A stretch of DNA of 64,000 nucleotides, from NCBI GenBank assembly GCA_004794785.1, contig SJOL01008373.1, positions 56,056 through 120,055 of the forward strand. Direction: 5' to 3'. Positions 36,487 to 49,200 of this stretch are shown here, one piece after another. Each line of letters starts with the position of its first letter. Positions within the stretch are counted from its first letter, which is position 1. The notes under the pieces are model-generated. The model was not told the origin of the DNA, did not search any database, and saw nothing but the letters and a program-made list of their open reading frames with translations. The DNA is from Opisthorchis felineus (lineage: Eukaryota > Platyhelminthes > Trematoda > Opisthorchiida > Opisthorchiidae). The position numbers and the translations under genes are program-made.

Positions 36487-39353
36487 TGGCAAGTTATTGA
36501 CGAGTTCTCCTTCCAAAAAACCCCAACTCCGACAACACGTAGAAGGATACAGTACCCCAATAGTGTCTCCCTGGGACAGTCCCAACAGTGTTTTTCTTCG
36601 GTCACAATTCAGTGTGACCCTCCTAGAAAAGATCCTTCAGGTGACCCTTTTCTTCTGGTGTTGTTTTTTCGGGGAAGGAAAGTTACTGTATTTGAAAGAT
36701 CTCTTTGAACTCAGTTTGGTAATGTGGTCTCAATCATATCAATTTTATCTCAGTTTCGGCTTCATATTGGTTAGTAATTTAGTGGCACGATTGATCGTGT
36801 ATGCATTCCCGACCTGTTCCCTCAAGGTCTCATTCTGTTTAGTTCAATTTTTAATCCAGCTCGTCAAGTTTCTCTTTATCTCTGGTGTCCGCCCTATCTT
36901 CAGACCATCACCAAACATCTGTCCACAATGTCTCAAGAGTTGAAGCAGGCTCAACACGAGAAAATACGTTATCAGACGGAATACGCTCGACTTAGGGGCG
37001 GTATCCGTGCCCAAGTGGAGCGGTTCCGCCTGTTCACCCGTTTGGAGCCCACAACGCGGACAAAATTGCCGATTGGAGAGAGCGCCCAGCCAGTGCTTGA
37101 CAGACTTTCCACCCTCGGTATAGATATCGAAAGCTTAGAGGATCTTCTAGGGGACAGTGCAGCTGTGCCTCTATACCAGAGCAAGTAAGCCGGACAAGTT
37201 GTGCCCTGTTGTGTTTGTTTTTCCTTCGATTGCTTTGCAGAAAATTTCCAGTTCGTGCGGAGGTTTTCAGCTCTAATTTCGCCGCTTGCACGTGAAACCC
37301 TTGGATTTGGTTACCGCAGCGAGGCCTCTGCTATATACCTGAATGTTTTTCATTAGTTGACCAGACAAAGCTATCACAAATGTGAAAAGAGCAACTATCA
37401 GGCATCCATTTCTAACTCCAATCTTTTTCGAAAGAGATGAGTAAACTCATTCTTGTTTGACACTAGGGAGGATTAAAATCAGTTGTTCCTATTTAGTTGA
37501 GGGCTCTACTGTCTTTCCATCGAATCTTTTCTTCGTACATTTTGTCGCTTTCTACGTTTCTGCACAGAAAATCTATCAGAAAATCTATCTATCTATCATC
37601 GTAGCTAAAACATATGATCTTTGAACGTGTTGACGACAGGCACTTTGGTCCCAGCGCTTTTGAGTCTACGTCAGATTAACTCAGTATGTATGAGTACGTC
37701 ATCAGTTTCTCAGGTGATTTCCTTATACCGGGACAGAAGCAATGCACTCGTTCACTGTCACACGAATGAACTATGTCACATACGTGGGTTATTTTATTAG
37801 CTTTTTGTCGTCTATTTTTCCCAATAGACCCATTGAAAGATTAGAAAAGTGCTTCGAAACTTTGCAAACCGAAATCGACCAGCTGGAAAACGACGTCGTG
37901 GAGAATGTTTGTGCAGTCCAGGATTCAGTGAAGAATTGGAGGTATTGTACCACTTGATACCATGAACCTTAGTTCCTTCACTGACTGTGTCATTTACCTT
38001 AGTTTGTCAGAATCTCTATCCGTTAGGTGTTTTCTTTTCGTTGAACAAATTGTCGGACTGACGGGCGAGTTTCTAGTATTCACCGGGAATGAACGTCTAC
38101 TTATCTAGTTTTTAAAAATTAAGAATGCTCCATAGTTCTTTTGGATTCAAAAGGTTTGATGGAGAGGATAAATAATGTCCTGGAAATCACAGCTAACATA
38201 ATTTATTCTCACAAGGTAATTATCCCAAAAGCTCATTCATAAGTGCTTGAGGTAAGTAACCGGTCAATGTGTGCAACTCACAAAACGTGACATAAATTTC
38301 TACTTTCTGTTTAACCTTTGTATGATACACAAAAATTATCGGGCTTCGCGTCCCAGTGGATAAATCTTTAGGATACCAGTGTCAAGGTATACCGCATCAT
38401 TGCAAAAGTATACTTCCTTAGCACGGCTCTTTGAGTAGTGTGTTTACCGTGTAATCTCAGTCTAGATAGGTGAAAGCTAGCTCTAATTGATCTCATCTTG
38501 TCAAAACCGATGATGGCGTGACAAATTTTTGTTCTTGCAAATATGAACGCCGGAGCTATTGCCACGTTATTGCTAACTGAAATCTCCTTTCTACCACCGG
38601 TGGGATAGATAATGCGAATACCTAGTGAAAGACCTTCATGCAACACTATAGGCATCGTTTGTATGAACGGCGTCGTCCTTGTATCATGTGACCGTGCTCT
38701 GCCTTAGCTTACCGTGAAAACAGCTAACGGTTTTGTCTGTCTGTTTTCCGACGTCATGATACGATGTCTCCTGTTATATATGTCATCCTTTCTGTGAGGT
38801 ACTCGCATTTGTTCATAGCCAGAGCGTGAGCTCTATGATGCAGAGTATTGAACATGCGGTGAGAATCCTGGCTCATGATTGGGTAATTATCAGGTCCTTC
38901 ACGAGGATCGATAACTAATCAGACGAAATCTCCTGACTATTTACCAGTAGTCTAGTGCTTATCTGAATTGGTCAACAGCTGGTTACACACCTTAACCATG
39001 TGTGCAACTGTTTGTATGTCACCGTTCCAACTCATCAGTTACTCTTGAGATCTTAAGCATAGATATTTCTTTTACCACATTGCCAAGCTTACAAATGCCA
39101 CAAAAGCTTGAGCGTTTATTCAGGGCCAAACTTTTTCAGTCACACCAGACGTCGATCCCCGGCCTTTGGAGTTTTGGCTCGGAGTGTAGACGCAACAGAA
39201 ACAGCATCAGTTTCACTGAATTTTGTCTGTCCTACTTTCCGATTCTCACCGAGTTGTCCGAGTTGGAGCTTCCTGAGGCACAGTACCTCACACGAAAGTC
39301 ATCGTCATGAACGTCTCAGCTGCCTGCAGCAGTGTTATACAAATGATGGTTAG
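36487..39353 (+). CDS. GOLGA3: Golgin-160 (GOLGA3-like), 3' exons
   Basis: Four exons join in consistent phases: 36487-36640, 36904-37184, 37828-37941 and 39140-39353 (stop TAG 39351-39353). Introns are 263, 643 and 1198 nt, with GT...AG ends. The second encodes a coiled coil (MSQELKQAQHEKIRYQTEY), then a segment ending LEDLLGDSAAVPLYQ. The third gives IERLEKCFETLQTEIDQLEN and NVCAVQDSVKNW, which aligns with the golgin-160 C-terminal segment (LNSCLQQLKQEMDSLQ and TVHESLSSW). The last exon encodes a Ser/His/Arg-rich tail of about 70 residues. This exon and the first one (Ser/Pro-rich, then LLEKILQ) rest on splice sites and phase more than on similarity. With the 5' exons about 1380 residues are seen, near the roughly 1500 of mammalian golgin-160. 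Confidence 0.7.
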
Positions 39354-42159
39354 CGTCTGTGCGTCGTAGTTAGCCCTAATCGTTCTGACTATAGGTGTCA
39401 GATCGATTGTTTACGTTTATAAAGCTAAACACCACAAGACCACTGCTAGAACTTGCCAACATTGTGTATCATGTGCTTAGGCCTAAGCTGTATCTTCAAC
39501 AAGGTGCTCTATTGAGGCTGCTTTTCATTATTGATCTGGCACTGTGTGACTACCCCATATCGTTATTTGAGGGAGTCTGCTTAACCAACTGCTTCTCTTA
39601 CTGTCGGTGCACTAGCACAAGTGTTGTCATCTAGATTTATTATTCAGGTTAGCATTTCGGACCACCAGACAACGCTTCCTAGTGACTGATCTGTTCTGAA
39701 TGAGCAGGGACACATAACTAGAATCCAATGACTGTTTTGCTTGCGTATTATTCATTGCTTCTTTTAGTTTTTACTTTATCTCCACTCCCCAGTTTTTGCT
39801 TTCCTTCTTTCAGTTTTTTGCCAGATGCCAAACACATTCCGGTGTGTCCCGGGCAGCTACAGTAGTAATCTCGTCGAGGACATGTGTTCATGAGTTCCGA
39901 TCCGAATCTTTCTTTCATTCAAAGAAAAAGACATAACTTACATCGATCTGTGATACAAAACACCTGTCTACTGTGAGCACCGCCCAGTGTCTTCGTTTCG
40001 TACTTATTGCAAATTTACTTATTTCTTTGGAGTTTTTCATTTCCTGTACAATTCTAACCAGTTGATTTATTAATTGGGATTTGAGTTTGACCGGGTGCCA
40101 ATAGCTTTCTTTTGTTTTAGATTCTATGCAACTGTTCATTTCCTATGTGGAAATATATCGGCGATGGCCTTTTTAATAAATTTAACCCTGACGGAAAACC
40201 CTTGTTTGGCACTAAATCGGCTGTGTGTGCAGCTTATTCGCAACCTAATTCAAATGAACCTACCCTCCTCTGAAGAAACCATCTGCAGAGACAGGCAAAA
40301 AGTATTCTCTTTTAGAAAGTCGTCTTCTATGGTGGAGGGTGTCAAAATTATTTAAGTAAAATCCAACATAGTGGTTTCCCTCTCGTGAGAGGGAGCGACC
40401 TGTGAGTAAATAGTCGCTAGAGCACCAAGCCCGTACTGTGTGAATGTTGATCCAGTCCATTGGTGACTTTTGATATGAATGAGCTTAAAGATGGATTGGT
40501 TGGGTGTTGGTCAGGTTGTTGTTGTTGACAACTGTACCAAAAGTGCGCAGAGCCCGTCGCCCTTGCGAATGAACATGTGGTTGGCTACTAACGTTGGACT
40601 AACTAAGCACCGACACCTAGCTGTGTAACGTGCGTGTACTTACTGGAGGTCTGCTGCCACCCTCTCATGCCAGTCACCTGCTGTTTAAATTCTGGCGCAA
40701 CGTGTTTCAGTCGACAGCTCCAATCAACTTTACTATGCATGTCATGTCGTCTGACATCACATTACCACTGGAGTTCCTATAACGAGACGTCCAGCTGATA
40801 AAGTGAGGATCGAAATCGCCGGCATACTTGCTCACGAAGGCTGCGTCGTCCAAACATCGAAGCGATGGTATGCATGGAGCTTAGGTATGTGGAACACCAG
40901 GTCAACCCCACTGTCTAAATGGGTAAGTGGTTAAACATACATTTACAAATAGATCTGGTATCAACGAGAGACAACTGAATACCTTCTGAACCTCTCATTC
41001 AGGAATGGATGGTTCTTCTATTATCCGTAAGTTCGAACATTGCCCTTTCTAGGTTTATATCTCCCGCGTCTCTCGTGACTGCCCGTTTTCTGAAGTTGTG
41101 TAGATACAAACTCACCATCAACTATGATGTTTTTAGATACGTCGTGCACGCTATTTTTCGCACAGCAACTTCCAAGTGGAAACTCCTCTGAGATCTGAAG
41201 GACCCCCCTAAATGACTGATTCACTTCCAAAGGAGGAGATACTTCATACGACGACCTGGATTTTTAGTCGAACTTCACGTTAAGCATTGCTGCATACTGT
41301 ATGACCATATCAACAAACTTGGCCAGACCAAATTCCAGTGTGACATTAATTTGGGTCAGAATAATCCTGCAGTACTATTGTTTGGAACATGTAACAGTGG
41401 CACATCAGATTAAAGGATAATGAAGTTGGAATACAGGATGAAGTGAGGCACGACAAGTCCATATCTTAATAAGAAAGCACAAGTGTGTGTACGACCATGT
41501 GCGATCGTATGTCTTCCAACAAGTAATGCGGTAGAGGAGATAAAATGCTTTACAATGCTGCTACAGTATTGGTACAGAAGCAACGACAGTATCAACTCAG
41601 TGACGGGATTGGTGGGCGAAGATAGCGTCAGAGCTTTCACTTATCTCTTCCTGGCAAGGACAGATTGCCTATCCGAATAACGATTCCTTCAGCTGGCTCC
41701 AGCATTCTTTGGCAAATGGCCTTCGACCGGTTTTCCATTACTTGATAGCACTGAATGACCCAGCCGGATCGATCCGATGGTCTGTATCGACTACTTCCTG
41801 TCTCAGTTTTTCAGCGAATCGACAAATGCTCCTTGATTCTCCATGCCGTTCACCCTACATAGTTTGTGGAACATTCGCGAACAAATGAACATGTAGCCAT
41901 AGAGTGAAAGAAGCCGTGCTCTCCGTTAATACTGCCCATCCAAGCCATCCGACTCGGCCAAATGATGTCGTCGAGATCAGCAGATCCTATTACTACAAGG
42001 AAAGCTACACCGGCAACTGATGGCTAACATGGCGCACGCAGATCCGTCGGACGCCGGATAATGAAGAGGCTGAAAAATGGCAGCGCTGGTGGATTTTGAA
42101 GGCATAGTAGATATAGAAGGTTTTAACTGCTGACAACCGCACCCGATTCGATCAACAGT
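39354..42159. other. No gene recognised
   Basis: Follows the golgin-160 stop. Several short open frames without known domains. A CCCTCTC-GT-GAGAGGG hairpin lies at about 40378-40393. From about 41690 the text may already be decayed RTE sequence (before the RT relic), but no motif could be read. Confidence 0.45.
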
Positions 42160-43812
42160 CTAACCCAAAAGGGTGTCAGCAAAACGCAGAAAAAGCTGAA
42201 ACGGTAATTCGCTTCCAAAATCGTCTTCGGGCGAAGGGCTGAATCCTTTAACGAGCGTTTTCAGGTGACACCCTTCAACACATCCTTTTGAATAACTTGA
42301 CGAACTTGAATGGAACATCGGCACCAGGTCGCTTCAGACAGCAGAAACCCGGCGTTATATATTCCTCCAACGCGGCAACGCACCCCACCGGGATGGTCTG
42401 CACCCACCGCACTTTTCACAGAGGGTGATGAAACCCTGTTAAGTAGTCTCAATATTTTGGACAAAAGCAGAATATCGGCAAAATGGAGTGTTCCGGCCGT
42501 GGTCCCAGTTTTTGCAAGGTCCTAAGGTCGTCATGCGAAAATCATTGTGGCATCGGTGTGGTAACCGTAGGATCCAGGGTGCTCTGTGACATAAATTTGC
42601 TTAAGTAGATCGGTTATCGGAAGAGACTCGTGAGAATCAAGCCGGGTTATGCCCTGGCCGGGGATACATAGGCCGTATATTTACAAGTTCTTGAACAGCG
42701 CCACTCCTTCAAACTTGGTTGTTTTTCTTGATCTGAAAGCTTGTTTTGACGCTGTCGGTCGTCAGGAAGCTTGGCGGTGTTTGATGATCAAGAGTCCCTT
42801 CTAAAATTTATCCCTAGTGAGGTCACTATATACGAACTCTTGTGGGTGTGTACGGCTTTCGTCCAGTGGTATAAGGCAAGGCTGCACCCTCATCATTCTT
42901 CTTCAGCTTTGTTATTGACTTGCTGGTTGAAAATTCTCTACCTATCTCCGGAACCTCGGGTATCGAAATGCTCCCGGAGCGTTCGCTGATTGACATTCAG
43001 TATGCGGACGATATTGCTATCCTTGGTTCATCTGCTTTAGAGATTCAAGTAATTATGAATAACCTGAATAATTCTACCGCACTTCACACCTGCAGAGTGT
43101 AAAATGCTGCAGACCAACCAATAGACGTGGTAGATCAAATTGTTTAGCTGAGCAGTTATATAAGTTTTCATTTGAGATTTCGTCCTGCAGCTGAAGTCAG
43201 TTAATACTGAAGAGCCGAGAAGCACTGTACAGCTGTTTCATCTTTACTGGGAATCACCAGCGGTGTGCATCTTACGAAACTCCAGGGTGTTTACAACCCG
43301 AGACCTCAAGCTTAATAGTTTGAACACTTAACTATTCGGCCACGAGCGGCTGATCAGCAGTGTGATTAACTCGAACTTAGATAGGATAGAGCACCATTCA
43401 TCCTAGAATCATGGAGTAAATATCACGTGGATAGTCATACAGGTTCCAGTGGAATGGCTGCTTATGAGATGACTTCTCGCAGAGGATGTCCGAAAGCTGT
43501 CAGTGTTTGTCCGTCAATGTCTCTGAACCATTGAATGGGTCTGGTGAGAACATTGGTTTGGCGATCCGGAGGTAATGCAGATGGTTCTAGGGAAAAGCAA
43601 CTCACATGATGGATGAGTTACTCAAGCTTAATAGGTTGCGCTGGTTAGGGCATGTATTTCGCATCCCAGGAAACCGTTTGCATCGCAGAGCTTTTTCTGC
43701 CCAGTCCTGTGCTGAGTGCAAGCGACCGAGATGTGAACAGTCTATGATCTGGCAACGAAGCATGAAAGCACTAACCAGTAAACTTAGGTTGATAACTACC
43801 GCCCCTGGATGA
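42160..43812 (+). mobile_element. RTE reverse-transcriptase relic, interrupted by a SINE
   Basis: Reading the plus strand in several frames, motif A VVFLDLKACFDAVGRQEAW is at about 42720. Motif C QYADDIAILGS is at about 42997-43030, with both catalytic Asp codons intact. It is followed by FTPAECKMLQTNQ (about 43083) and, after an insertion at about 43205-43385, the C-terminal part (LNRLRWLGHVFRIPGNRLHR, 43620-43680). The INARI to FDHRCL region is missing or unreadable. Many frameshifts; inactive. It is the best preserved RTE palm in the window. Confidence 0.8.
43205..43385 (-). ncRNA. tRNA-like SINE with hammerhead-type core (family 2)
   Basis: On the minus strand a pol III A-box-like TGGCCGAATAGTTAAG (43342-43327; compare the tRNA-Leu/Ser D-arm) is followed by a B-box-like GGGTTGTAAACACC (43299-43286). 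Next is a hammerhead-type core with CTGGTGA (43260-43254), stem II sequence and GAAAC (43239-43235). The core has A to G in CTGATGA and a weak stem II, so it is a relic. It sits inside the RTE relic 42160-43812. Hammerhead-bearing, pol III-promoted short retroposons are known from flukes (the schistosome SM-alpha type); this looks like a related family. Confidence 0.7.
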
Positions 43813-44719
43813 GGACCCGGGGAATAAATTCATCAATAGTAAATGACACCGTAAGATTCGGCTCAATCACAACCAGTGGCGCTTCTTCATCAATGCTTCA
43901 AAGTGTTGCTATCCAGTCTCCCATCCCTTCAAATAACTAGACTGATTCAATACGAACTAGCTGATTATGCCGTAGTCTCCAGTACTTGATTCGATCTCCC
44001 GTGTTCTCTCATTTATGGTGACTGAAACTTTGACATCCGGAAAAAATGTACCCTTGCTAATTTGGTACATAGTTTATAGTCAACCCGAACCACACAGAAA
44101 TCGTTGATCGGAACTTTATTCTTGAAATTCGCATCGATCTGTTGGCTACTGCTGAATCAGAACTTCAGCTATGACGCATTGAACGTTCGCATGAGGCAGT
44201 CAGTCAGTCAGTCAGCGGGTCACCTTTCCTAGGCCCGGTCACTTTTAAGGACAGATGAATGTTTATGGGCTTTTTGCGACTGTTGAGCTCCTTTTACTAC
44301 TGAATGTCGGCTCAAATGCTTCTGTACGAACTGCTCCGGGCAACCGTTCTTCATCAAAGTTCTGCGGATGACCTACAGATGAACACGCAGTTTGTTATCT
44401 GTGCAGTTTCTACGGGCTCTCTGGGCGATTATCTCACAACGTTCCATTTTTACTTCATATTCACGAGCTGTGGAAGCTAGTGCGCTGGCCAGACCATGTG
44501 GGGTTCCTGTGCATCAATCTGTGTCAGCAAACTGACTGATTTTGCTTCGTGTGACACAAAGAGCTGAATATCGGATTAAGCAACTGAGAAACAGGAAACT
44601 AATTGGTGTCACATCAGCAAAGGCCATGGAATGACAGACCAACCAAAGGAACCATCCGAACGAACAGCTCGCAAGCAATGGTCAACCCCGGCTGGTAGCA
44701 GGGGCAGTACTACTCAACG
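43813..44719. other. No gene recognised
   Basis: Open frames without known features. A (CAGT)n microsatellite of about five units lies at 44197-44215. Confidence 0.5.
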
Positions 44720-44832
44720 CAAAGTCACTGACGTAGGCCCACGCCTCAGTCCGCTCCCTGATGATGTCACCTCTATTGGCGGTGGAACGTTTGCAGTCAA
44801 ATCGTCCAGCTCAGCGAACAAACCAATGACTA
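44720..44832 (+). repeat. Dispersed repeat with hammerhead-like core (family 3), copy 1
   Basis: CTGATGATGTCA (44758-44769), a loop containing CTATTGG, then GTGGAACG and GTTTGCAGTCAAATC. The right end reads GCTCAGCGAACAAACC. It shares more than 100 bp, reversed, with the copies at 45410 and 57974. The GAAA box has decayed to GGAAC. Confidence 0.65.
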
Positions 44833-45409
44833 TACCAGTTTACCTTTAGCATGCATATCTGTTGCAGCGATGTAGTCGCTTATGCATTGGAGCGAATACC
44901 TTAGCGTTTGGTTGCGTTCGACTGCGCAGTGCAGTAGCTGATTTTGGCAGATGTGCCATGTCGAAAGTCTATTAGGTGGAAAGATGCACTTGTTACCGTA
45001 GTGTGGATATTCGTACATCGTTGAGGGGCGAATGGATCCAAATTGGTGTATAATTCACCTGTTCAACAATGTAGACACCCAACCTTTGGGAACACAGTGG
45101 CACTTGGTTGTGTATTACCGGCGGATTATGTAGCTTGCGGGCACGAGGACTTTTAAAAGACCTGTAAGGATTCGGTCAGTCCTTTGATTTGATGCTAACA
45201 GATTGGAACATCTGCAGGTTGCATCGATATAGGTCGGGGTCAAGGATATGCTACCGACAGAGCGGCCATTGGCGGGGATTCATTTGTCTCTGGGCGTAGG
45301 TGACCGCGTGTTACCTCGGCCCTCTCGATCCCTTCAGGGTTAAACCCAGCGAAATGATGTACATTTGCTATTGAGGAGAACATTGTTGGCTCAGGTAGCG
45401 TAAATGGTC

Positions 45410-45600
45410 GTTGGCTTGTTCGCTGAGTGGGACAATTTGATTGCGAACGTTTCGTCACCAATCGAACTGACATCATCAGTACGTTGTCAGGGTACATAGT
45501 GGAGCGTACCGCTGGTTTGGTGGTTGTGCCAATTGGGGGAGCATCTAAACATGTAGTAAATAGAGGAACATCCGTAGCTTTTCTTCGAGGCGATGTGCCG
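45410..45600 (-). repeat. Dispersed repeat with hammerhead-like core (family 3), copy 2
   Basis: On the minus strand GGCACAACCACC leads to CTGATGATGTCA (45479-45468), then TTCGATTGG and TGACGAAAC (ending at 45449), followed by GCAATCAAATTG and a CACTCAGCGAACAAGCC end. In this copy both CTGATGA and GAAAC boxes are perfect, and GTCA/TGAC can pair as stem II with one unpaired T. Confidence 0.65.
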
Positions 45601-46055
45601 TTGAATGTTTTTGCTAAGCACCAAACAACTGGAGGACCTGCCTTGTTCAATGTAGTCGTTCATCGGGTGAAGGTTTTTGAATATGTGCGCATAGCCAGTT
45701 GGGTATGGAAGATCAGGTAGAAACAGCCGTAAATGGCAGCGACAAGTTTAACTAATGTATCTGAGGTCTGAGACGGACGCTGGATTTCTTGGGTGCCTGG
45801 GCTAACCCACATGTGGTTTTGCGGTTATTGAAGAGAACTAGTTATACCTATTCCCCAAAAGTTCAGGTAGTAGTGTACCGATCATTGTTTCTGGGTATGA
45901 TGTATGCATGTGAGCGTTCCGACCTGAACTTTCATAAGTGAAATTTTCAGCTAGTGAGCTGCCTTACTGCTCTGTCGATCCTAATGAATTCCTTTGTTTT
46001 AGGATTATGATGAAACGATTATTGGAAACACTTTCAGTGTAACCATGTGCTTTAG
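45601..46055. other. No gene recognised
   Basis: Non-coding by inspection; ends with the TGCTTTAG possible acceptor of the next feature. Confidence 0.4.
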
Positions 46056-46208
46056 AAGATACTTTGGACCATTACCTTCTTGCCAACCACGTTGAGGCTG
46101 CCCAGATAATCAGGCAAGGTGAAAAATTCAAAGTCCAACGGGTGTGCCTTCAATTGATAAGGAGCTTGGGACAGCTACGACTCCTGGATCGACGACCGCT
46201 GCCGATGG
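46056..46208 (+). CDS. Possible orphan exon, unidentified protein
   Basis: Between a TGCTTTAG acceptor and a G|GTATGCC donor one frame encodes about 50 residues: DTLDHYLLANHVEAAQIIRQ, then GEKFKVQRVCLQLI and LGQLRLLDRRPLPM. The amphipathic, charged composition is unlike the surrounding noise frames, and the exon borders are plausible. I do not recognise the family. No neighbouring exon was found within a few kilobases on either side, so it could belong to a gene with long introns or be spurious. Confidence 0.35.
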
Positions 46209-49200
46209 GTATGCCTGAAATGATAAGTTTGCTGCTTTCACACTACTTCTAACTTAATTAGTACCACATATTTCAATGGCTCGTGCATCACTATGCAGCC
46301 TGACTGACTGAAACGACTCAAATCAACATAAATTCTGCGAATGAGCGTTGTGTTGCAACTGGTCAGAAAACTCACGAAGTTTTTTCTTCGGAATAGATCA
46401 GCGACCTACTATTTTTTGTGCGTTGCATACGTGGGAAACTTTATTCTGGTCCAGTTACATTTACAACCCACTGGGAAAGTGAATGGTGTGTTTTCTGCCC
46501 GAACACACTCATTTCCGGATAGGTTGCATTAGTTGAACCAATCCCGCGATACCAGAAAGGTAAGCCCATACAAATAAATCATGACAACGTGGTTGCAACC
46601 AGATTCAATAGGCTTCCCAATAAATTTTTGAATCTGCAACCCACCTGGCTGGTTATGTAATAGACGAAGCTCGTGCAGGAAGAAAATGGATGAGTGGTAT
46701 AATTCTTCAGAAAGCTGTAACGTCTCTGACTTACAAAATTTAGAAAGTGGATAAGGCAGCAGGGGAAAATCCTCAGACAATCAGTATGAAAGATGCCGTA
46801 GCTGAGTTCTCTGCTTCTTCATGTCAGCTGAGAAGATAGAGAACTCCCACAACCAGATCATTGTGGTCATGCGTGCTACGCCGCATTTTGGAGTAGCAAT
46901 TTATGTTTCGTCAACTAGAAACGGCTTGTTTCATCTAAGTATGAATAGCATTTGACTTGGTACTGATAGATTCTCCTTGATGCAGTCTAACAACTGGAGA
47001 AATGTTGACTGTTGGGTTTGAAGCGCAAGCCCGAATGCAAAGCCGTAGTAAGGAGAAAACGGCACCTTACCTGGAACGCAGCATACAGCCAGGTCACCGA
47101 TATTTGACTTCGTGATATACCGGCCAATGGAGCATATCCTACCATGGACTATCAACGTGCGCAGTTCAGCCGAGTTACAAGACTCAGTTGCTTGGTACGA
47201 CGAAGTTAATGAGAAAAAGTCAGACGAAACTACAGGTTGACCTGAACCGTATCGGATGGTGTTTACCACTTAGTGAAAGAAAAATGAATGTGGATGAGGT
47301 TAACCGCTTCAGTAAGAGCAATGATATTTATGTCATACCGATGTGTTCTTGGTGACGAAGTCGCCCGTGATGTAAACGTGAAGTAGTTATGATTCATATT
47401 TCTAACAACTGGTCAGGTGACCAAAAGAGTAAGTAGAAGAACATCTATACGGTTCTGCAAGGTGCTTAATCGTCAGCTTCAACAGTAGGATTTACGCTCA
47501 TAACATCACTGTCCGTACACGGCTAGCCTGCAGGTGAAAGCCGTTCTGTTTGAGTTGACCATCTTCCCAGGTCACAAGTGTGAGCTATGCGACCTCTGGA
47601 TTCTTGGTTGCATATTTTAGATTCTACTGCGTTGTCGAACGACGTCATCAGACGAAGCCGACTTCAGGATTTCTGTCTTTCCGAACTCGCTCAGCGTCTA
47701 CGATGACCTGAGTATTTGTTGCGTAGGACCAATACCTAGTCAATCAGGCTGGTAATAAGTTTAGCGGGAGAAGGTTGGTACAGACAAGCATCTGAAAAGC
47801 TGTATATCAACTGTGAGGATGGGTTTTGGCCACTAGGACTTCCATAATACCTACGAAATCCGTTCGCAGAACAAAAATAGACCGGCACTGCTCTGAGCTT
47901 GCTATGGAATGTTGCTGATTGAAGACAGTTTTATGATACACTGGTGGAACTCATGCACGGAGGCAGTCGTCGTTAATTGAGGATAAAATAAGGTACCTCT
48001 GTGCCATTTCATGTGTCGGGTCCTAGCAAGGTGGAATTCTGTACATGTCTACGTATGCGCGATATTCACATCTGAAAGCTGCTAAGTTTCACAACATTCG
48101 TGCTGGTTCTCCCAACTTCGTACAGGTTCTTTATATCCCAAGCTAATCAGCAATCCGACAGTGAATACAGTAATTCAAAACAACTTATTTTCTTAATTTA
48201 CTTGAATCACACTGATTCCGGAAAAGGTTCAATACGATACTGTGAGACCAATTTCCGTTGCAGATTACCCAGTCACCTGCTGTACCATGCGCAACACTCA
48301 ATGGTATCGCCACTCACTATAGTTTGTCGATTTCTTTCTCGCTAGTTACTCCTTTTAAACTTTTTAAACCTTCATTAGAATACTGTAAAAACGCTGGTGC
48401 CCGAATGGTAATAAATGCTTGTGTGTGGATGGGAGCAGTGCCGCACTTCTGGCTCAGGTCTACCTACTAATCAAGGTGGGATTGACATAATGCAGCGACT
48501 GCTCCCAAGGATTCATACACTGGTTGAGCAACAAAATGGAGGATTACGTAGGATAATCTCTGAACTTATTAAGCGTGGGTAACTGAGTTACGTGACTCCT
48601 AACACCTATCAGAGTGAACGATTTCAGATTCCCTGAGTTTGGTAATTCTGTGGTGGGGGAGACTGTGGTTCGGTGCACCACACGATATTTGTAATAGTCT
48701 ATTATTTTGCAAGACAAGTTGAATCCCTTCAAAAAAGATCAGTAGGAAGCAAGATGATAGTTTGCAGAATAGTCAAAATTACGAATTTAACATTTTGCAA
48801 ATGGAAGGAAGAAAGGAGGTTTAATGGATGTTACCGGGTTTCCCCACTCGACGCTGGGTCTTGCAACGTTTGTGCTTGGAATTCCAACGTCTGTTGCTTG
48901 GATGAGCCTATTTAAACCTAAAAATTTAGAGAAACTCGGTGTGTTCGGAATCATCAGTTCATGTTTGGTGAACGGTCCAGCGGTACAGTGATGTACAATG
49001 ATGGACTAACCCTTGTTTGCTAACCTGTTTATCACCAAGTTGACGTGACGTACCAACATATGTCTGCTGCTATTACTCAAAGTACACTTGCCATGCGGCT
49101 TAATCTTGATGCCTGTCAGATTATTGTAGTATTTAGCACTCCACATCCAGCGATCATATTTTGCCATGTCCACATAGTGGTACAAAATTTTTATGTTTTC

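Noticed and set aside
36461..36943. 160-codon plus frame running through golgin exons and an intron
   Set aside because: The phase of neighbouring exons and the GT/AG borders show that only 36487-36640 of it is likely coding. The rest is hydrophobic intron translation.
40375..40450. GAGAGGG hairpin followed by AAACC, possibly a hammerhead arm
   Set aside because: The CTGATGA box is not present in any acceptable form.
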